DNA of 64,000 nt from Rutstroemia sp. NJR-2017a BVV2 (lineage: Eukaryota > Ascomycota > Leotiomycetes > Helotiales > Rutstroemiaceae), in the NCBI GenBank assembly GCA_002946415.1, contig NJPS01000039.1, positions 310,001 to 374,000 on the forward strand, written 5' to 3'. Below are positions 11,679-24,595 of this stretch, piece after piece. Both the position numbers and the translations under genes were made by a program. Under the pieces are notes generated by a model that made no database searches, had not been told where the DNA came from, and saw only the letters and a program-made list of their open reading frames with translations. Within the stretch, counting starts at the first letter, position 1. Every line of letters begins with the position of its first letter.

Positions 11679-14600
11679 AGCGGCATACACGTGCGTGATT
11701 TGATTTGATACCTGGGGTTGAGGGGATGGGATGGGAGATAGAGGGGGAGATAGAGGGAGGGGGGGTGATAAGGTAAGGCAAAAGTACGGTATGAATGACT
11801 TCTGCTGTAAGTAGCTAGGACTGGGATAAGGAGGGGGTGGTATGCTTTTTTTTCACAAGTATCTTTTGCACTCAGTCAGTCTCTGTAGTGAGAGTAAGAC
11901 ATTTGACCTGATGATACAAAAGTATGGTGTTTCATGTGACTAGCTAGGTATGATGAGTATCTACGAGCGTGAGGTACTTTTCGGTATGGGTATGTATGTG
12001 AGTCTCAGTGGGAGTCTCAGGGCAGGGCAGATGACTTTCATCGTGAGGAGATAGTGCGGGAATAGGGATAGGGATGGGAATGGGATGGGAAAAAATTGTG
12101 TCTTTGTGTTACTTAGTAGGTATGTATGTAGTTGCGAAAGACTGACTCACTGGCTGAGTGACTTAGTGTGTGAGTGGCTAAGTTGGTTTCCCTATTTACT
12201 GTACTCTGTAGTGTACAATACACGTGGAGGGGTAGTTGGGGGGGGTGGTCGGGGTCGGAGTCGGGGGGGAGACGTAGATAGTAAGAGTATATGGAAAGGT
12301 AGAGGTTTGGGAGTAATGAGTGAGTGAATAGATTAGAGGACGAGTAGATAGCTAGATCTAGAAGCATTCTTGCGGAAGGACTAATTTACTATTTCCCTGG
12401 TTATTGCTTCCTTTGCATTTTGGTGATGTATGTTACTGGTGTTTTTTGAGGTTGGGATTGCGTTTTTTGACATGTGAAGCGTAGACGGTAGGTACTAAGC
12501 GGGAGCGGAGGGAGGGGAGAGTACTGGACCAGAATTGGATTCGGAAGAGCAATCACATGAAAATTTGGGTAGGCAGGGATAGATAGGTGGATGGATAGGT
12601 TTGCGATTTGTTAGATAGTTAGTTCGGTGAGTTAGATGTAGACTGTGTAGTAGTGAGGAGAGTAGTGCCGGGTTGGTTGGTTCTAAGCTACGCCACACAG
12701 CGCAGTAGAGAGAAACTTTTCCATCATAGCTAGATTTAGAATTGAGTTTGCGGGGTGCGGGACTACGTGCTACGATGCAGCGAGTTGTATGGGGAAATGG
12801 AGAAGGCAGACGGAGTGCGGAGATACTTACATTTCTCCATCTGATTCTTTCAACTACTGCTACTGATGTATGGTAATTGACGGTGCAGGTGCATGGTAAT
12901 TTCACGATATTAGGTTTGGGTAACCTTCTGCTGAGATTACGAGTAATGATCGACATATCTATCGCTGCATTTCTGGCCAAGATAGGACTGGCTGGCTGTT
13001 TTGGAGTATAAGGTTACCTGTCGTGGACAGATACCAAAAACGACGCAAAGCCGCGCGTCAAATGGTTCAACATCGTGTCTTGATAAAGACCTGCTGTCCG
13101 GGGTCTGGTAGAGAGTGGTATTGATAGTGACGTCCTAGATTAGATGGCTATTCCATCGATGATCAGAGTATGGTGTATTAAGTGTAACGAATGCAATACA
13201 TGCTAGAAGAAGCAGATATTGCAGGACTCGCCGCCACAGGCAGATAGGGCTTGTTCTGCTAGAGATTCACTGATTCGTGTTTTTGCATTTATTTGGCCGA
13301 GATGGTATGGATGGTATATCAAGATGTAGATAGGTATATGATACTCGGTTCGGGCCGTTAGGGCTTACTTGTATTTTTTCTTGTCCTTGAATCGGAGGGT
13401 TGCCAATCAGGAAGATTGAGATCGGGTAAGAGGGCGAGAGCGATCTACTCCTGCTTTCAATCTCGTTGTGTGTCTTTCGGGACAGGCACATGAGGCCTTC
13501 CAATGGATGCGATGTTCTGGTACCAGAAGCATATTTGATGTGTTAAGAGCACGGAATGCCGGTTGCTTTGTCATGTTTCGGTCGGATGTTATCCGGAGCT
13601 AGATCACTATGTTAGTCATGGAATAGCCCATGGGGAAGACCACGGTGCTGAGACTGGAACAGACAGTGGCTGAGACAAGATAACCAAGACTATCTCCCCT
13701 ACCTCCTCTTCTCTTCTGACACAATGCACCACACTCATACTAATTAAATTCTAGAGTACTCATATGCCGGTATATTACGAAGAGCCGAGTACACAACCGT
13801 CAATACCTGCAGGTACTTATTTGACTGGACTTGCAATCTGCGTATACGGCACTCTACATGAATCCTATACATTACCCCAAGCATTCACCTAAAAACCCGT
13901 CCGAGTCTCTCCTATCTCGGTCTCGGTGGTACTACAGTATGTAACCCTCCCCCTCCCCCCTCCCCTAGCCTCCATGTATGTATGTATGTCGGTACTTTGC
14001 GCGGGTGGTTCAAGACCGAGAGCGACTTTACCGGAATGGATGAATGGGAAAGGCTACTACATCAAATGAATCAAATCAATTGTCCTGTCTCGCCAAGCGT
14101 TTTCGTGGCTGGCTGGCTGGCTGTCTGTCTGTCGTTGAGGGTGTCCTGCACTGCGGTGTGCGTGCGAAGCGGAGCGCACCGTTGCGGTGAGCGGGTAGAA
14201 TGGGAAGTGGGAAGTGGGAAGGGAAAAGGGAGATCAGCCGCTGCAGGATTGATGTAGGGAGATGTGATGGAGGGCTATTTGACGCACGGTGGAACGTTTT
14301 GGGCCAAGGGAGTGCTACGGTGGAGTGTTGCGAGTGGTTGTGGAAGGAATCAGAAAAGGTTGTTCCGAAAGGAGTGACGTACATAAGGTTTGGGTGTGGA
14401 GGATGGAGAACATCTTCTTGGCATGTGCTTTTGGTAGGGGAGTCGGAGTGGAACGAAATCGCTCAATTGTACGACAAGGATATGTTTCGCTGATTATGAT
14501 GGATGATGGGGAAGTTATTGGGTGAGTGCAGGCATCGCGTTGGAGGTGGTGAGAACTATATTACGACCACATCAGGTTTATATCGATGTTTACTTTTCTT

Positions 14601-17600
14601 CATCTAATGATGTCTCGTATCCGACTTTGCCAAAAGTTTGGCACGCCAGGGGATAGCGAGAGATAAGGCGACTGGAGAGGATATATTCAAATGTTTGTAT
14701 GCTCTTGTACTCGGTATGATTCTTACCGCAAGATCGATGGTGAAGGGTGCCGCTAGGGGAAAGAAAAGGATAATTAAGTTCTCTGCCCCGAAATGGGATA
14801 CGACGTTGACACGCGGAGTGTTCCACTTTTCCTCAGATCATCTTCAGTTATCACTCGACTCAAGGCCGGGAGCGAGATGTATTGGTCGGAGAAGGAGAAA
14901 GGCCTCCGTAGTATGCTCAAGGAAGACGTTGTATTTTGGAATGACTGCTTCGGATCATCTCGTGATCGGTCGATTTGTAGCATGATACTCGCAGATAAGC
15001 ACACAATGTGCTGATACATAGGTACATTGATAAAATAATGAGAAAGCGTAAAGGAACCGGATTTGGCCATCCCTTATCAGTAGCCAAGTCATTGCGCAAG
15101 AATGTCGTGCAGTTAATTAATTTTGCCACCGGCCCTACCGGGTGGTTGTGGCTATATACGATGGTCATAATGAAAGAGATGATATGAGACACTTTCTGCA
15201 AATGATTCGTTTGAGCTTGGAGGATGATCTGACGGTGCTATTTGCGAGATAGGTGCTTTTTGTGCTATGATAATTGGATGGTTGCATCGCAAAAAAGACT
15301 ATGAAGATCAAGGCGGGGAAGGAGAAAGCCAGCATTGGATGGGCTACATCATGCGGGGAATGTGTCACGTCTGGAGGTATCTGTGCAGCCCGACTTCGCC
15401 ATAAGGTGCAAGATTCGTGCCGTGGAGCATATCCAAGAAGCATAGTAATATCAAAAAGGCGGGCCATGGTGGGAGTGAACCGTGGTACCGGAAAATGTCG
15501 AGTCTTCAACAGCCAACGAAATGCCCTGGGCATTGGCTAATAGGCCGAAATATGACTGAAGCGATATGAGCGATTCTAGTACTGGAGCTAAGAGTAGAGA
15601 TGGAGGTGTCGGAAGCGAGGGATAAATATCTTCCGTGGTTTGAAAGAACGAAGGGTAAATAGGACCTTTACTTGGCTCCCAGCTTGCCCTTGAAAAACAG
15701 CCGCCCAGGAAGAATCCGGGCAAAAGTTAGATAACTCTCGTCGAATGAGACATCTCTCGTCGAAGATCTCCGCGACACACATGCTCACATGCTGTATATC
15801 CAGGCCATCGAGCATCGCAGAGTATGAACGTGGAAGGCGGCACGGCAAAGCTGCCAGTTTCTAGGGCTAATCTCACAACTACAGATTTAGCGGCGGGGTA
15901 TAGCTCTAGATTGAGGGAATTGTCAAAGGGTCCAAGATCGATATATTAGATCTTCATGTAATCCAAATTACATTTCGGTATTCTCATCCGAGCTCGTGTA
16001 ACAGTTTGTTGCGGGGATAGTGATCGTCTCGGCACAATTCCTGGAGAGCAGTTAAGTTGGGAGTTAAGCTTCTAAATTGAGGGGCAAATGAGGAGTATGT
16101 GCCAAGATCTGATTAGTAAGGCTAGGCCTGTTCCTTGGTTTGGTGCGACGGTGCCTTTGAAGGATCGGCCTTAGGTCCTGCATTTCACAGCGGAGGCAGA
16201 CGGATGGGTTGAAGCAGTTTGGCTCGAGATGGCATTTCATTTACTTGTGGTACACTATCATCTCTTCGGAAAGGACACATCTCCTTCTCCCCAATCACGT
16301 TCTTTCCGGAGAGAACTGGAGGAACGAACGGCGTATCCAACGTTGCATCTGCGGATAAGTAAGTAGGTACATTACAGTACCGATCCCAACAAAAGCTTCA
16401 ACATGCGGGCGTCCCAAATAAGTTTCCCTAGACGTAGGAAGCATCGAACGGTATATGATTACGTTTCACAAACGCAGCCCGCTGTGCAAAATTTTCAACT
16501 TGCAGTCGTAAGGGCTGAGCTGAGCCACATTCTCACCTCAGCTGTTCGTCGGTGAAGCCGTGACACCCTGTGATAGCTTCAACTTAACCAGTATGCCGGA
16601 ATTGCGAGCTCTATGCTGCCCCTTTCTTAACCATGGTTGAGAAGTATAGTACATACATAGGCTAGGCCTTACTTTCGGCTCTGTTTCTACCTAGGGAAGT
16701 AATATATGTACCTCGCGGATTCCGGCAACAGTACAGGATGCTATAACAGCATCATGGCCAAAACCAACAGTGCAGAAAGTCGACTCGGGTGCTGTAACGT
16801 AATTCAATCACCTCATTCCGTTCGCTGAGCAGCAGCGGTCGCACCACATTCTGATGGCGGGGTCGCAAGGATACGAAGTTTGCGGGGTCGCCTCGTTCGA
16901 GAACACGGAAAAGGACGAGACAAGGCTTCTGGTCTGAGCTGAGCATACTTGATTTCTGAGATACGATTATTCATCTGAATATGTTTTTCACATTCCTCGT
17001 TTGAAGATATTTCCTATAATGGAAATTAGAATATTCAACCAATTGTCCCAAAGGGCGGGGGGGATATTTCTAGAAAGGCTCTAGGCAGGATTCCAACTTA
17101 TCCGGTGCAGAATAGTCAGTGCTTTGCAGGCGCCACATCATATGGGGGTACACGACTTGCAGTGCCTGAGCGGATTTTAATATATCGTGCCAGAGACGAT
17201 AAGGGATCATTGTTCATATCGGAGGGGTGGGATCCGAGGGCCTAAATGCGATGGTGTCTTGGACTCTTTAGTGTGCTGAGGACAGGCGCAAACATGATGA
17301 CGACTATGAAGCCAGTGATAGAAGCTAGCAGACAAATAATAAGGACATCTCGGAGGCCTGGACCCAAGTCTTCTCTGGGGGGAACTAGGCATTCTGGGAC
17401 TATTCTGCATTTCACGTTCCATGATGAGCAGAGCAGTGAAACGATCGATCGCAGCATCTCATGATTTTTCGTCATGTGCAATGTAGTACTCGCGGAGTTA
17501 TCCTCAGTGTTCATAGGATGGCGGTAAGCTAGAGACTGATAGACGAAGCGGTACAAGGCACTATCTTCTATCCGGTCCGAAAAGCCGGAAAACGTATTTA

Positions 17601-17799
17601 TAAAACAAATGTGGAGTATCTGGGGAAAGGAAGATCGTCTAGAGAACGACATTTGGAAACGAGTTATCTCGCGATGCCTTTTCGTGCCGTACGGTATGTT
17701 GATCTTTTGCTGTGTAACTTTAACTTTGGAGGCCAAGATCACCTACGTTAAGCGCTTGGGGTACGTTCTGTCTCGTTTCTCAGCCGTTTGATCCGATTC

Positions 17800-18018
17800 A
17801 TGGAGAAATACCTCGTTCTCCTCGCTTGGCTCCAATCCCCCATCCGCGTAATCAGCTGTGACTATCACACAGGCAGCGCCTCAAAAGTACATGAGACAAA
17901 TCAAAATGATACATTCAAAGAAGGTTCGCGCATCTGCTTTCTTTCTTGGGACACGAACGGCTGCTATCCTAGCTGTTACCCGTGGAACAAGACGCGTGCT
18001 GTAGATGAACAATCTTGA
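17800..18018 (+). CDS. doubtful small cysteine-containing ORF
   Basis: A 72-codon frame beginning MEKYLVLLAWLQSP. Its first 20 residues are hydrophobic enough to recall a secretion signal, and the remainder contains four cysteines, three of them grouped near the end (CFLSWDTNGCYPSC). Small secreted cysteine-containing proteins are common in plant-pathogenic fungi, but a frame of this size is easily produced by chance in 11 kb of non-coding DNA. There is no recognised family, no intron and no supporting neighbour. It is recorded only as a candidate. Confidence 0.15.
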   Translation: MEKYLVLLAWLQSPIRVISCDYHTGSASKVHETNQNDTFKEGSRICFLSWDTNGCYPSCYPWNKTRAVDEQS

Positions 18019-20508
18019 TTTTCGGAGCATTTTCCTATCAGTTTGTGGAGTATAAGTCTCCGCCTCTCACACACGGCACGGGTGGTGGGATTTGGTCATC
18101 AGCCCCAGCCTTGACATATTGTTTCTCGTATTCTCATTGCGATGACATCCAGAATATCACGGTCTTCAATCACACTGTACACGACATCGTGTCTATTTTT
18201 GGGAGAGTACATACATGTATAATGGTAATGAAACGTTCGATATCTGGAATTCGGAGCTTAATCAGGTACGAGATGAGATGCTACGCGCCTCAAATATATT
18301 ACCAGATGGTGGAAGGCAAGGCCTTATCTTCGTCCACCTCGCAAGCAGGCTGTCCACCTGGACGAGAATTCGTCGTGGGTAAATCCGGCAAAAGAAAATT
18401 CGTGACACAGACGAAACATCGTGAGATAAGGAAGAGAATGTTGCTTATTCGATGTAACGAATAGAGATCGAAAAGAGCTGAAATCGAAAACCGATCAGTC
18501 ATTTGGCCTAATGTGTCTACACGTGGTTACATTGCAATTTGTATTAGGAACACCCAACTCCACGATGTCACCATGCTTGGCTTCTTGTGCCCGGCCAAGA
18601 TGTGGGGGTGGGGGAAATGAGAATGTGAGGTCCAGATAAGAATTTGATTGGGGTAAAGACGGGACGCAAGTAAGCATTAAGAGGATGACGGGGACACCGA
18701 GTTTTCCCTGGTCGAGTGCCTCATTTCTGAATACGATAGACAATATCATTGCTGACAGACACCCCGCGTTGTTTAAAGGGGGAGCGGTGAGCGGATAAGC
18801 GAGCGATGATGCCTAGATCTCACCCCTGATTGTTCTACCCCAGGTTCGTGGGGGTGTGAGCTATTGCGATAGCAAGCATGTGGAAGAATTGCTGGCTCTG
18901 AAGTCCGTAGCGGAGGAGAGTCCTCTCACATGCTCAGCCTTTGAAAGTGCATAATGCGGCCCGTGAAAGTTCACTGGTTCCTGGGGCTCAGCCCAACGTC
19001 CTTAAGATCACCATTCTATATTTGCGACAGGACGTCGGCGTGTTCGCCTTGGTAACTTTATATTATCCTCATATTGTTTGTGTTGCTATACAATTCAGCC
19101 GGTATCATACCAAAGAAAAGCCTGAAGTTGTGCATATTGTCTCTGAGGTGATTTCTCGATTCTCAGTACTTCCGGCGGAAAGGCGAAAGCTGTGCGCAGA
19201 TTTGTAAGACTTGGAAAAGTTCCAGCTTAAATAACTTTCGTTGTTGCCGCAATGCTATCCGAAGAACACAGGCAAATCTGGGTGGCATCCGAAGTCCTTT
19301 TTGTCGTTAACGGGGTCAACGTGGGGACTCGAAGACTTTCACAGGCACGGAGATTGTTTTACTTTATTCCGTAACGACGATGGAGTGGAGTGTCTCTCCG
19401 GCGTATTTGGCCAAACAATTCGCAGTTATATCAACATCTTATCCATGCTACCTTGCGCAGATTTGTATATAGAGTATCTCTGTTCTATGTATGTGATTGT
19501 TCCAATCTCATATTACCGATCTCCTATTTGCTAATTTGGGAAAATATGTCAACATCTCCATTGAATGGATACACCATGCTCGATCCATGTTGAGAATTCT
19601 CCTTGACTTTGCTTCCCATGTTGCGATTTCATGCTACGGATCTACGCGGGCCGGCTGTTTAACTCGTTACTCGCCTGAGCATACACCTTGCTAGCGCAAC
19701 CTGCTTGCTGCCCTTCCGACCCCTTTTCACAGCGGATGTAGCCTCGCCCTCTAGCTCACGTCAGTATAACACTTCATGTGAGGTAGCATCTCGCGAGGCC
19801 ATCACATCAGACCAGACGTGAAAGAGGGAAAACGAGATGTGTTTTGAGCAGGGTTCGCGGTGCTAGTACAAAGCTTGTTGATACTTGATTTCGCTCACAT
19901 CATCTTTCCAGCATAGCAGGTGAACGTCGAGGCATCATCCTTTGGTTTTGAAGCTTGATCCTGGCTGGTTAGCAAGTTGAATGAACATATGCGTCTGTAT
20001 CCTACGTGCTTTTTGAGCATTGCGCCTGCTTCTGCTAAACGGTTATATTGTATTTATCCTGGATTCTCAAACCGGAACAGCCGACTAGTAGGCACAAATA
20101 CCACGGATAATTCTGTGGCCGACATTGTGAGCTTAGCTCTGTAGAACCAGAAACCTAGTCCCTATGCCCTCTTCTACCAGTGGTGCACTGTTCAACAACT
20201 AGCTCTGACGTTTAAACTTTGAATAAGCTATGGACTATGTTATATACGTCTTCTAGTTGAACTTAACCGTTCTTGACGCATAAATTATGCTCCAATGGAT
20301 TTCCTCATATCTATTAGATGGGGAAAGGGCTTCTTGTCGATTTCCACCCTGAATTCGGCCAGTATATCAAGTTTACCCGCATCCATCTGCTTAAAAAAAC
20401 TACGGGCCAGCAGCGAGCGATGCTTTAGTAAGACTATGATTCAGATGGTTCAATACTACGCTTACTCTTTACTTGCCACACTGTTCTTTCCTTGAGGATA
20501 TATCTGAT

Positions 20509-20752
20509 CAAGGCTGCGAACCTATCCACCGGGTGGGTTATAATGACCAATGGGTACCCGTTGGGTGGGTTGATGGGAATATTGACCACCCATTGCCCAT
20601 GCTGGACCTTATTCTGGCATGTCCCACCCTGGCTTGGGTTGTTAGATGGGTTGTTAGATGGGTTGAAAAAGCTGGGGAATCTACCCATTGCTATCCGTGG
20701 GTGGGGTGGAAAGCTGGAATACCTACCCACAGATGCCCATTTTGCAGCCCAG
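20509..20752. mobile_element. candidate degraded hAT-like MITE with TGGGT motifs
   Basis: The ends read CAAGGCTGCGAA on the left and, as reverse complement, CTGGGCTGCAAA on the right: 9 of 12 bases agree, and both resemble hAT termini beginning CAGGG. Nearly matching octamers lie at the edges (TCTGATCA at 20503-20510 and TCTGACCA at 20753-20760), although the left one overlaps the terminus by two bases. The interior is filled with TGGGT/ACCCA motifs in both orientations, including GGGTACCC. No transposase is encoded. The small mismatches make this a degraded copy at best. Confidence 0.4.
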
Positions 20753-21139
20753 TCTGACCATAATGATGGCGGGAAATTTCCATTTCCGACATCACCATTT
20801 TACCAATTTGATTTGCAAAATTTCACTAAGTGCTCATTCTGTAATGATATCTTTTATGGTGCTTGATGCCATGTTCCCCTACCACTGAGAAGACATAACA
20901 ACGGATTTTTTCAACTACCAGGGAGCTATTCAGACAGCGATATGGTGTGGAATATTCAAGACCCTAATATACCTGGGACTGCAGAATCTGTGCTCTAGTT
21001 GCTTGCACTCTCTCGTAGTAGGATCCAGTTTCAGTAGTTGTTGAATTGGCTAGATGCTGCTCGGTTATTGCATCGATACGTAGTGTCGAGTTATGGTTCG
21101 GTTCCTAGACACTAGTGTTACTCCATATCTTTTTATTAC

Positions 21140-21493
21140 CAGTGATGGGAGTAGTGTACGGCCGTATTACGGTGGCTGATATCGGCCTTCTAATACATAC
21201 GTACGTACATATTATCAGATTTGATACTACTGGGGATATACTAGAATACCGGAATTTAGGATGGAATGTAGAATAATTGCCTGAGGACTTGCAGATTCGC
21301 TTCACAATTGCCTAGTTAGGAAGTTCAAATTCCTGGAAGGTCTGGAATGTATTACATTCCAGTATATTAGTATACGGCCAGTATTAGTGATATCGAATCT
21401 AATACGTATCACCAGGGATATATCCTCAATAATCCATACGTATCACTATAGTGGGGCGTATACAAAATACTGAAAATACTAGTCCCATCACTG
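21140..21493. mobile_element. non-autonomous hAT-type element (MITE)
   Basis: A 354-bp element whose ends are inverted copies of one another. The left end starts CAGTGATGGGAGTAGT and the reverse complement of the right end starts CAGTGATGGGACTAGT, 15 of 16 identical. It is flanked on both sides by the perfect 8-bp direct repeat TTTATTAC (21132-21139 and 21494-21501), the target-site duplication length of hAT transposons, and termini starting CAGTG fit that superfamily. The interior is A/T-rich with several smaller inverted motifs (TACGGCCGTA, TACGTACGTA) and has no coding capacity. It must therefore have been moved by a transposase made elsewhere. Confidence 0.85.
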
Positions 21494-22255
21494 TTTATTA
21501 CTCGTGCTAAGATTCGAAAGAAGTGTCTTGGTGAAATTGACATTGGAATGACAAGGCAGAAGGACAATCACCAGTTAGTCTCGAGACAGCTTCGGTTTTT
21601 AATGGGAAAGCATACGTGACTACTGCTGTACTTCCCAGATGAGCGAATCTCTGGTCGCCATTTATACCAACGAACCTTAAAAGGGGGGTGGCGACCACCA
21701 CGAAGTTAAGCGAGGACTCTAGGGTCCTTGCGTCAAACAAAGGAGCAAGCAGGATGGCCGGAACACTTTGGAATGAAGGATTGCGCCAGACCATAGCTTA
21801 AATGTTTGCAGCTCAGTTCGAGCATCAAATCATCGATCCATCGCATCTATTCCATAGGGTCAGCATCATTGGAAACGTCATGTGACAGGATGACGTTCTG
21901 GTTAACCCACTCCACCTCGATCCCAGGCGTCATCGAGATCAATTCTGCATGTCCAATATCTCCAGCCTACCAATTTATAAATAAACCACTGCAGTCGAAA
22001 TGATTCGATCATATCAGCTGCAATTTCATCAAATAGTAACTGTGCTCTAGAACCATTTTACGTTCTAGATTTTCAAGAATTAAACAACGTTGCCGTTTAC
22101 CGACCGCGAACCTCATCAGCCCCGCCAAACCTCAACGTTTTGATATAACCTCCTCCACTCCCACGCAAGCCACGCCTACTGTACATAAGTAATACAGTAC
22201 AACCATCTTGATTACTTCCATCCATCTAGATCTTATACTTCACAATTTTCAAATC

Positions 22256-23428
22256 ATGTCACTACCAAATTCATTACGTATCTCATATGCACGGTTCCCA
22301 AAAGTAGTGACGTCAGTTACTCCTCACCCACCAAGCCCATATATCAACATTATTGGCAGCCGGAGCTTCTCCCTCCAGCCGACATATAACAAACGTACCA
22401 CTACTACAACTCGTCGTCCGTCTTCTATGCAATCATCCCTTTCCCGACTCCAGCAATTCAAGAATCAATTTTCTACCACTACCAACAAGATGTCTGAGAA
22501 CAACAAGAACTTTCTCTTGGAGAATGTATTCAACGTTAAGGGCAAGGTAAGCCATGATCACGTTACTCTCCACACATAGGCAATGAAAATGCTGACCCGA
22601 AAACAGGTCGCCCTTATCACCGGTGGCGGTTCCGGAATCGGTCTAATGGCCACCCAAGCCCTAGCCGTCAACGGTGCCAAAGTCTACATCGTAGGCCGCA
22701 CGGAAGAAAAGCTCGAAAACGTAGTAAAGAGCCACGGCCAAGATATCGCTGGAGAAATCATCCCGATCACCGCCGACATTACTAAAAAAGAAGAAATCAC
22801 GCGCCTTGTCAAAGAAATCGAGTCTCGCGAAAAGTGTCTCTGCATCCTGATCAACAACGCCGGTATCTCAGGCGCCACTCAGCAAACTGAAGCCGGAAGT
22901 GCTGAAGAGATGAAGAAGAACCTCTTCGATGCAGAGAACTCAACGTTTGACGATTGGTGCGATACTTACCGGACCAACGTGCCTCAGTTATTCTTCATGA
23001 CGAGCGCCTTCTTGCCGCTGTTGCAAAAAGCCACAGAGCATCAGTATGGATATTCGGGGACAGTGATCAACATCTCCTCGATTTCAGGGATCGTACAATC
23101 GTCACAACATCACTTCAGTTACAATGCTAGCAAGGCAGCAGCAATCCATTTGACCAAGATGCTGGCAGCTGAGGTGGCGAACAATGGCTTGAAGATCAGA
23201 ATTAACAGTATTGCGCCGGGTGTATTCCCTAGTGAAATGACGGCGGGTGAAAGCGGGGAGGACCAGAAGAGTCATATTGAGAAGGATAAGTACGCGAAGG
23301 TTCCGGCTAAGAGACCGGGTAAGGACGAGGATATGGCGGGCGCGATACTGTTTGCGGCGACGAACCAGTATTTGAACGGTCAGACAGTAGCGGTGGATGG
23401 AGGCTACATCTTGCATGCTGGTGCATGA
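22256..23428 (+). CDS. short-chain dehydrogenase/reductase, probably mitochondrial
   Basis: Two exons, 22256-22546 and 22607-23428, separated by a 60-bp intron, encode up to 370 residues. The product is a classical SDR oxidoreductase using NAD(P)H. It shows the TGGGSGIG cofactor loop just after residue 100, the NNAG motif, an SSISG serine and the YNASK catalytic Tyr/Lys pair, ending near NGQTVAVDGGY. The substrate is unknown; the general look is of the 3-oxoacyl-reductase-like SDR group common in fungi. Three in-frame ATGs are possible (22256, 22427, 22490). The 78 residues before the third contain no Asp or Glu and about eleven Arg/Lys, which suggests a mitochondrial targeting sequence from either upstream start. 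The third start would give a cytosolic enzyme beginning MSENN. Confidence 0.88.
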
Positions 23429-23962
23429 ATGATGGTATGAGGAATTAATGATCATGATATATGTATAATAATTAATCGAAAAAAGGTTACAGTTGTCAGT
23501 TCCCCTCATTAATGAACGTCTTTACGTGGCTCGTGTGATTCATCGAAATGTGTGAGCGTAGATCTTGGTGAAAGTGTTGTTTGGGGCACTATCTTTCAGC
23601 AGGGCCGAATATCTCGTAGGGCTGGATGCTCTAAAATAGCTTCTTATTCAGGCCGGCATGTTTCTCCGAGGAGAGACATGGAGTTCGCCAAGAATGATTT
23701 AGATTTAGCGTTCCTGAACCACTAACAGCCTTACCAGAACTCACTGCAAGCGGTCATCGTACGTAGGTAGTCTACTCCTGGTGACCCGATTCTTGAGGCC
23801 TGAAGTAACACTGAACATTTATCTCTCAAGTAAGTTCTAGGTGCAGACTAACTTCCATAAATTCCGCACACTCCCGTATTCTTCTCCCTCTCAACCTTTC
23901 CTACCACCTCGTTCACCTCCTTTCCCCAACTTCGTTCACCTCTTCACGACAAGTTAAGTCAA
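23429..23962. promoter_or_regulatory. intergenic: SDR 3' end and next gene's leader
   Basis: About 530 bp without a gene. The last 90 bp before 23963 are C/T-rich, like a fungal promoter or leader for the downstream gene. Nothing else recognisable. Confidence 0.4.
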
Positions 23963-24595
23963 ATGCACCAGCAAACAAAACCCAACATGAGTGGACGACG
24001 TCCGGAGGCCAAACATCTGTACATCGTCGAACTCAAGCACAACCCCGAGCCCCAAATCACCATCACCAACCCGAAAAATGGCCACGTGGTAATGCAGACA
24101 ACCACTGAAGAATCCGAGAGGGGTGTGGCTAAGAGTATTCTCGTTGAGGGCAAAGTCGTAACGATCCTCTCAACTAGTCCCCATACCGGGTTCACCATTG
24201 AGGAAAAGAAGAAATGGTTCTCGAAGGACGAAGAGATCTCGTTCGTGTACTACGGTACCAAGCCCTTCGCAGAGAAGATGAAATTCAAATGGCACACCGG
24301 CGACTACGTCTATTCTCTCAAGCAAAAGGGGTCTAGAGACGTCTGGGCTTCTTATATTCCAAGGGGTTTCAATGGTGGCGAGCTCAGGACCTTCATCCCG
24401 ATCGAAAGCATCTTTCATTGTATCGACGAATCTGCCTGGGAACTTAAAGGCCAAGATCCGTTTTTTGCCGAGCTAATTCGTCTCATGATTTGTTCAATGA
24501 CTCCGATCATATTCGAGGGGATAAAGAAGCAGCATCTGAAGGCGATTGCAGATGAAAAGTGGGTCAAGAGGCATGAGAAACGCTGGAAGTTTTAG
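23963..24595 (+). CDS. protein of unknown function, 210 residues
   Basis: An uninterrupted 210-codon frame preceded by a C/T-rich leader of the kind seen before expressed fungal genes. I do not recognise the family. The protein has no obvious signal peptide or membrane segment; it is rich in Lys and aromatic residues, with beta-strand-like alternation in the first two thirds and a basic C-terminus (KWVKRHEKRWKF). The succession of short strands, with a KFKWHTGDYVYSL segment in the middle, loosely recalls tubby-like/LURP-one beta-barrel proteins, but this is only an impression. A second Met at residue 9 (MSGRRPEAK) could be the start. It sits alone between the SDR gene and a gene-free stretch. 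Confidence 0.65.
   Translation: MHQQTKPNMSGRRPEAKHLYIVELKHNPEPQITITNPKNGHVVMQTTTEESERGVAKSILVEGKVVTILSTSPHTGFTIEEKKKWFSKDEEISFVYYGTKPFAEKMKFKWHTGDYVYSLKQKGSRDVWASYIPRGFNGGELRTFIPIESIFHCIDESAWELKGQDPFFAELIRLMICSMTPIIFEGIKKQHLKAIADEKWVKRHEKRWKF

Larger units (their letters stand above)
10803..22255. other. gene-sparse tract downstream of cre1
   Basis: More than 11 kb without a gene that I can support with confidence. The first kilobase after cre1 probably includes its 3' UTR. From about 11.1 to 12.4 kb the + strand is markedly G-rich and purine-rich, with GATG/GATA simple repeats. The many open frames here are short, mutually antisense and motif-free. Two transposon candidates (20509-20752 and 21140-21493) and one doubtful small ORF (17800-18018) are listed separately. 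Confidence 0.6.

Noticed and set aside
12495..12980. 161-codon frame on the - strand
   Set aside because: Arises from G-rich DNA after cre1; no conserved motif, and Ser/Pro/Arg-rich in a way expected by chance.
17242..17742. 166-codon - strand frame with a hydrophobic segment
   Set aside because: One membrane-like stretch (LIICLLASITGFIVVIMFAP) is suggestive, but there is no further support and no clear start or partner exon.
18800..18885. Hairpin of CTCACCCC with GGGGTGTGAG
   Set aside because: Imperfect short stem in non-coding DNA with no conserved context.
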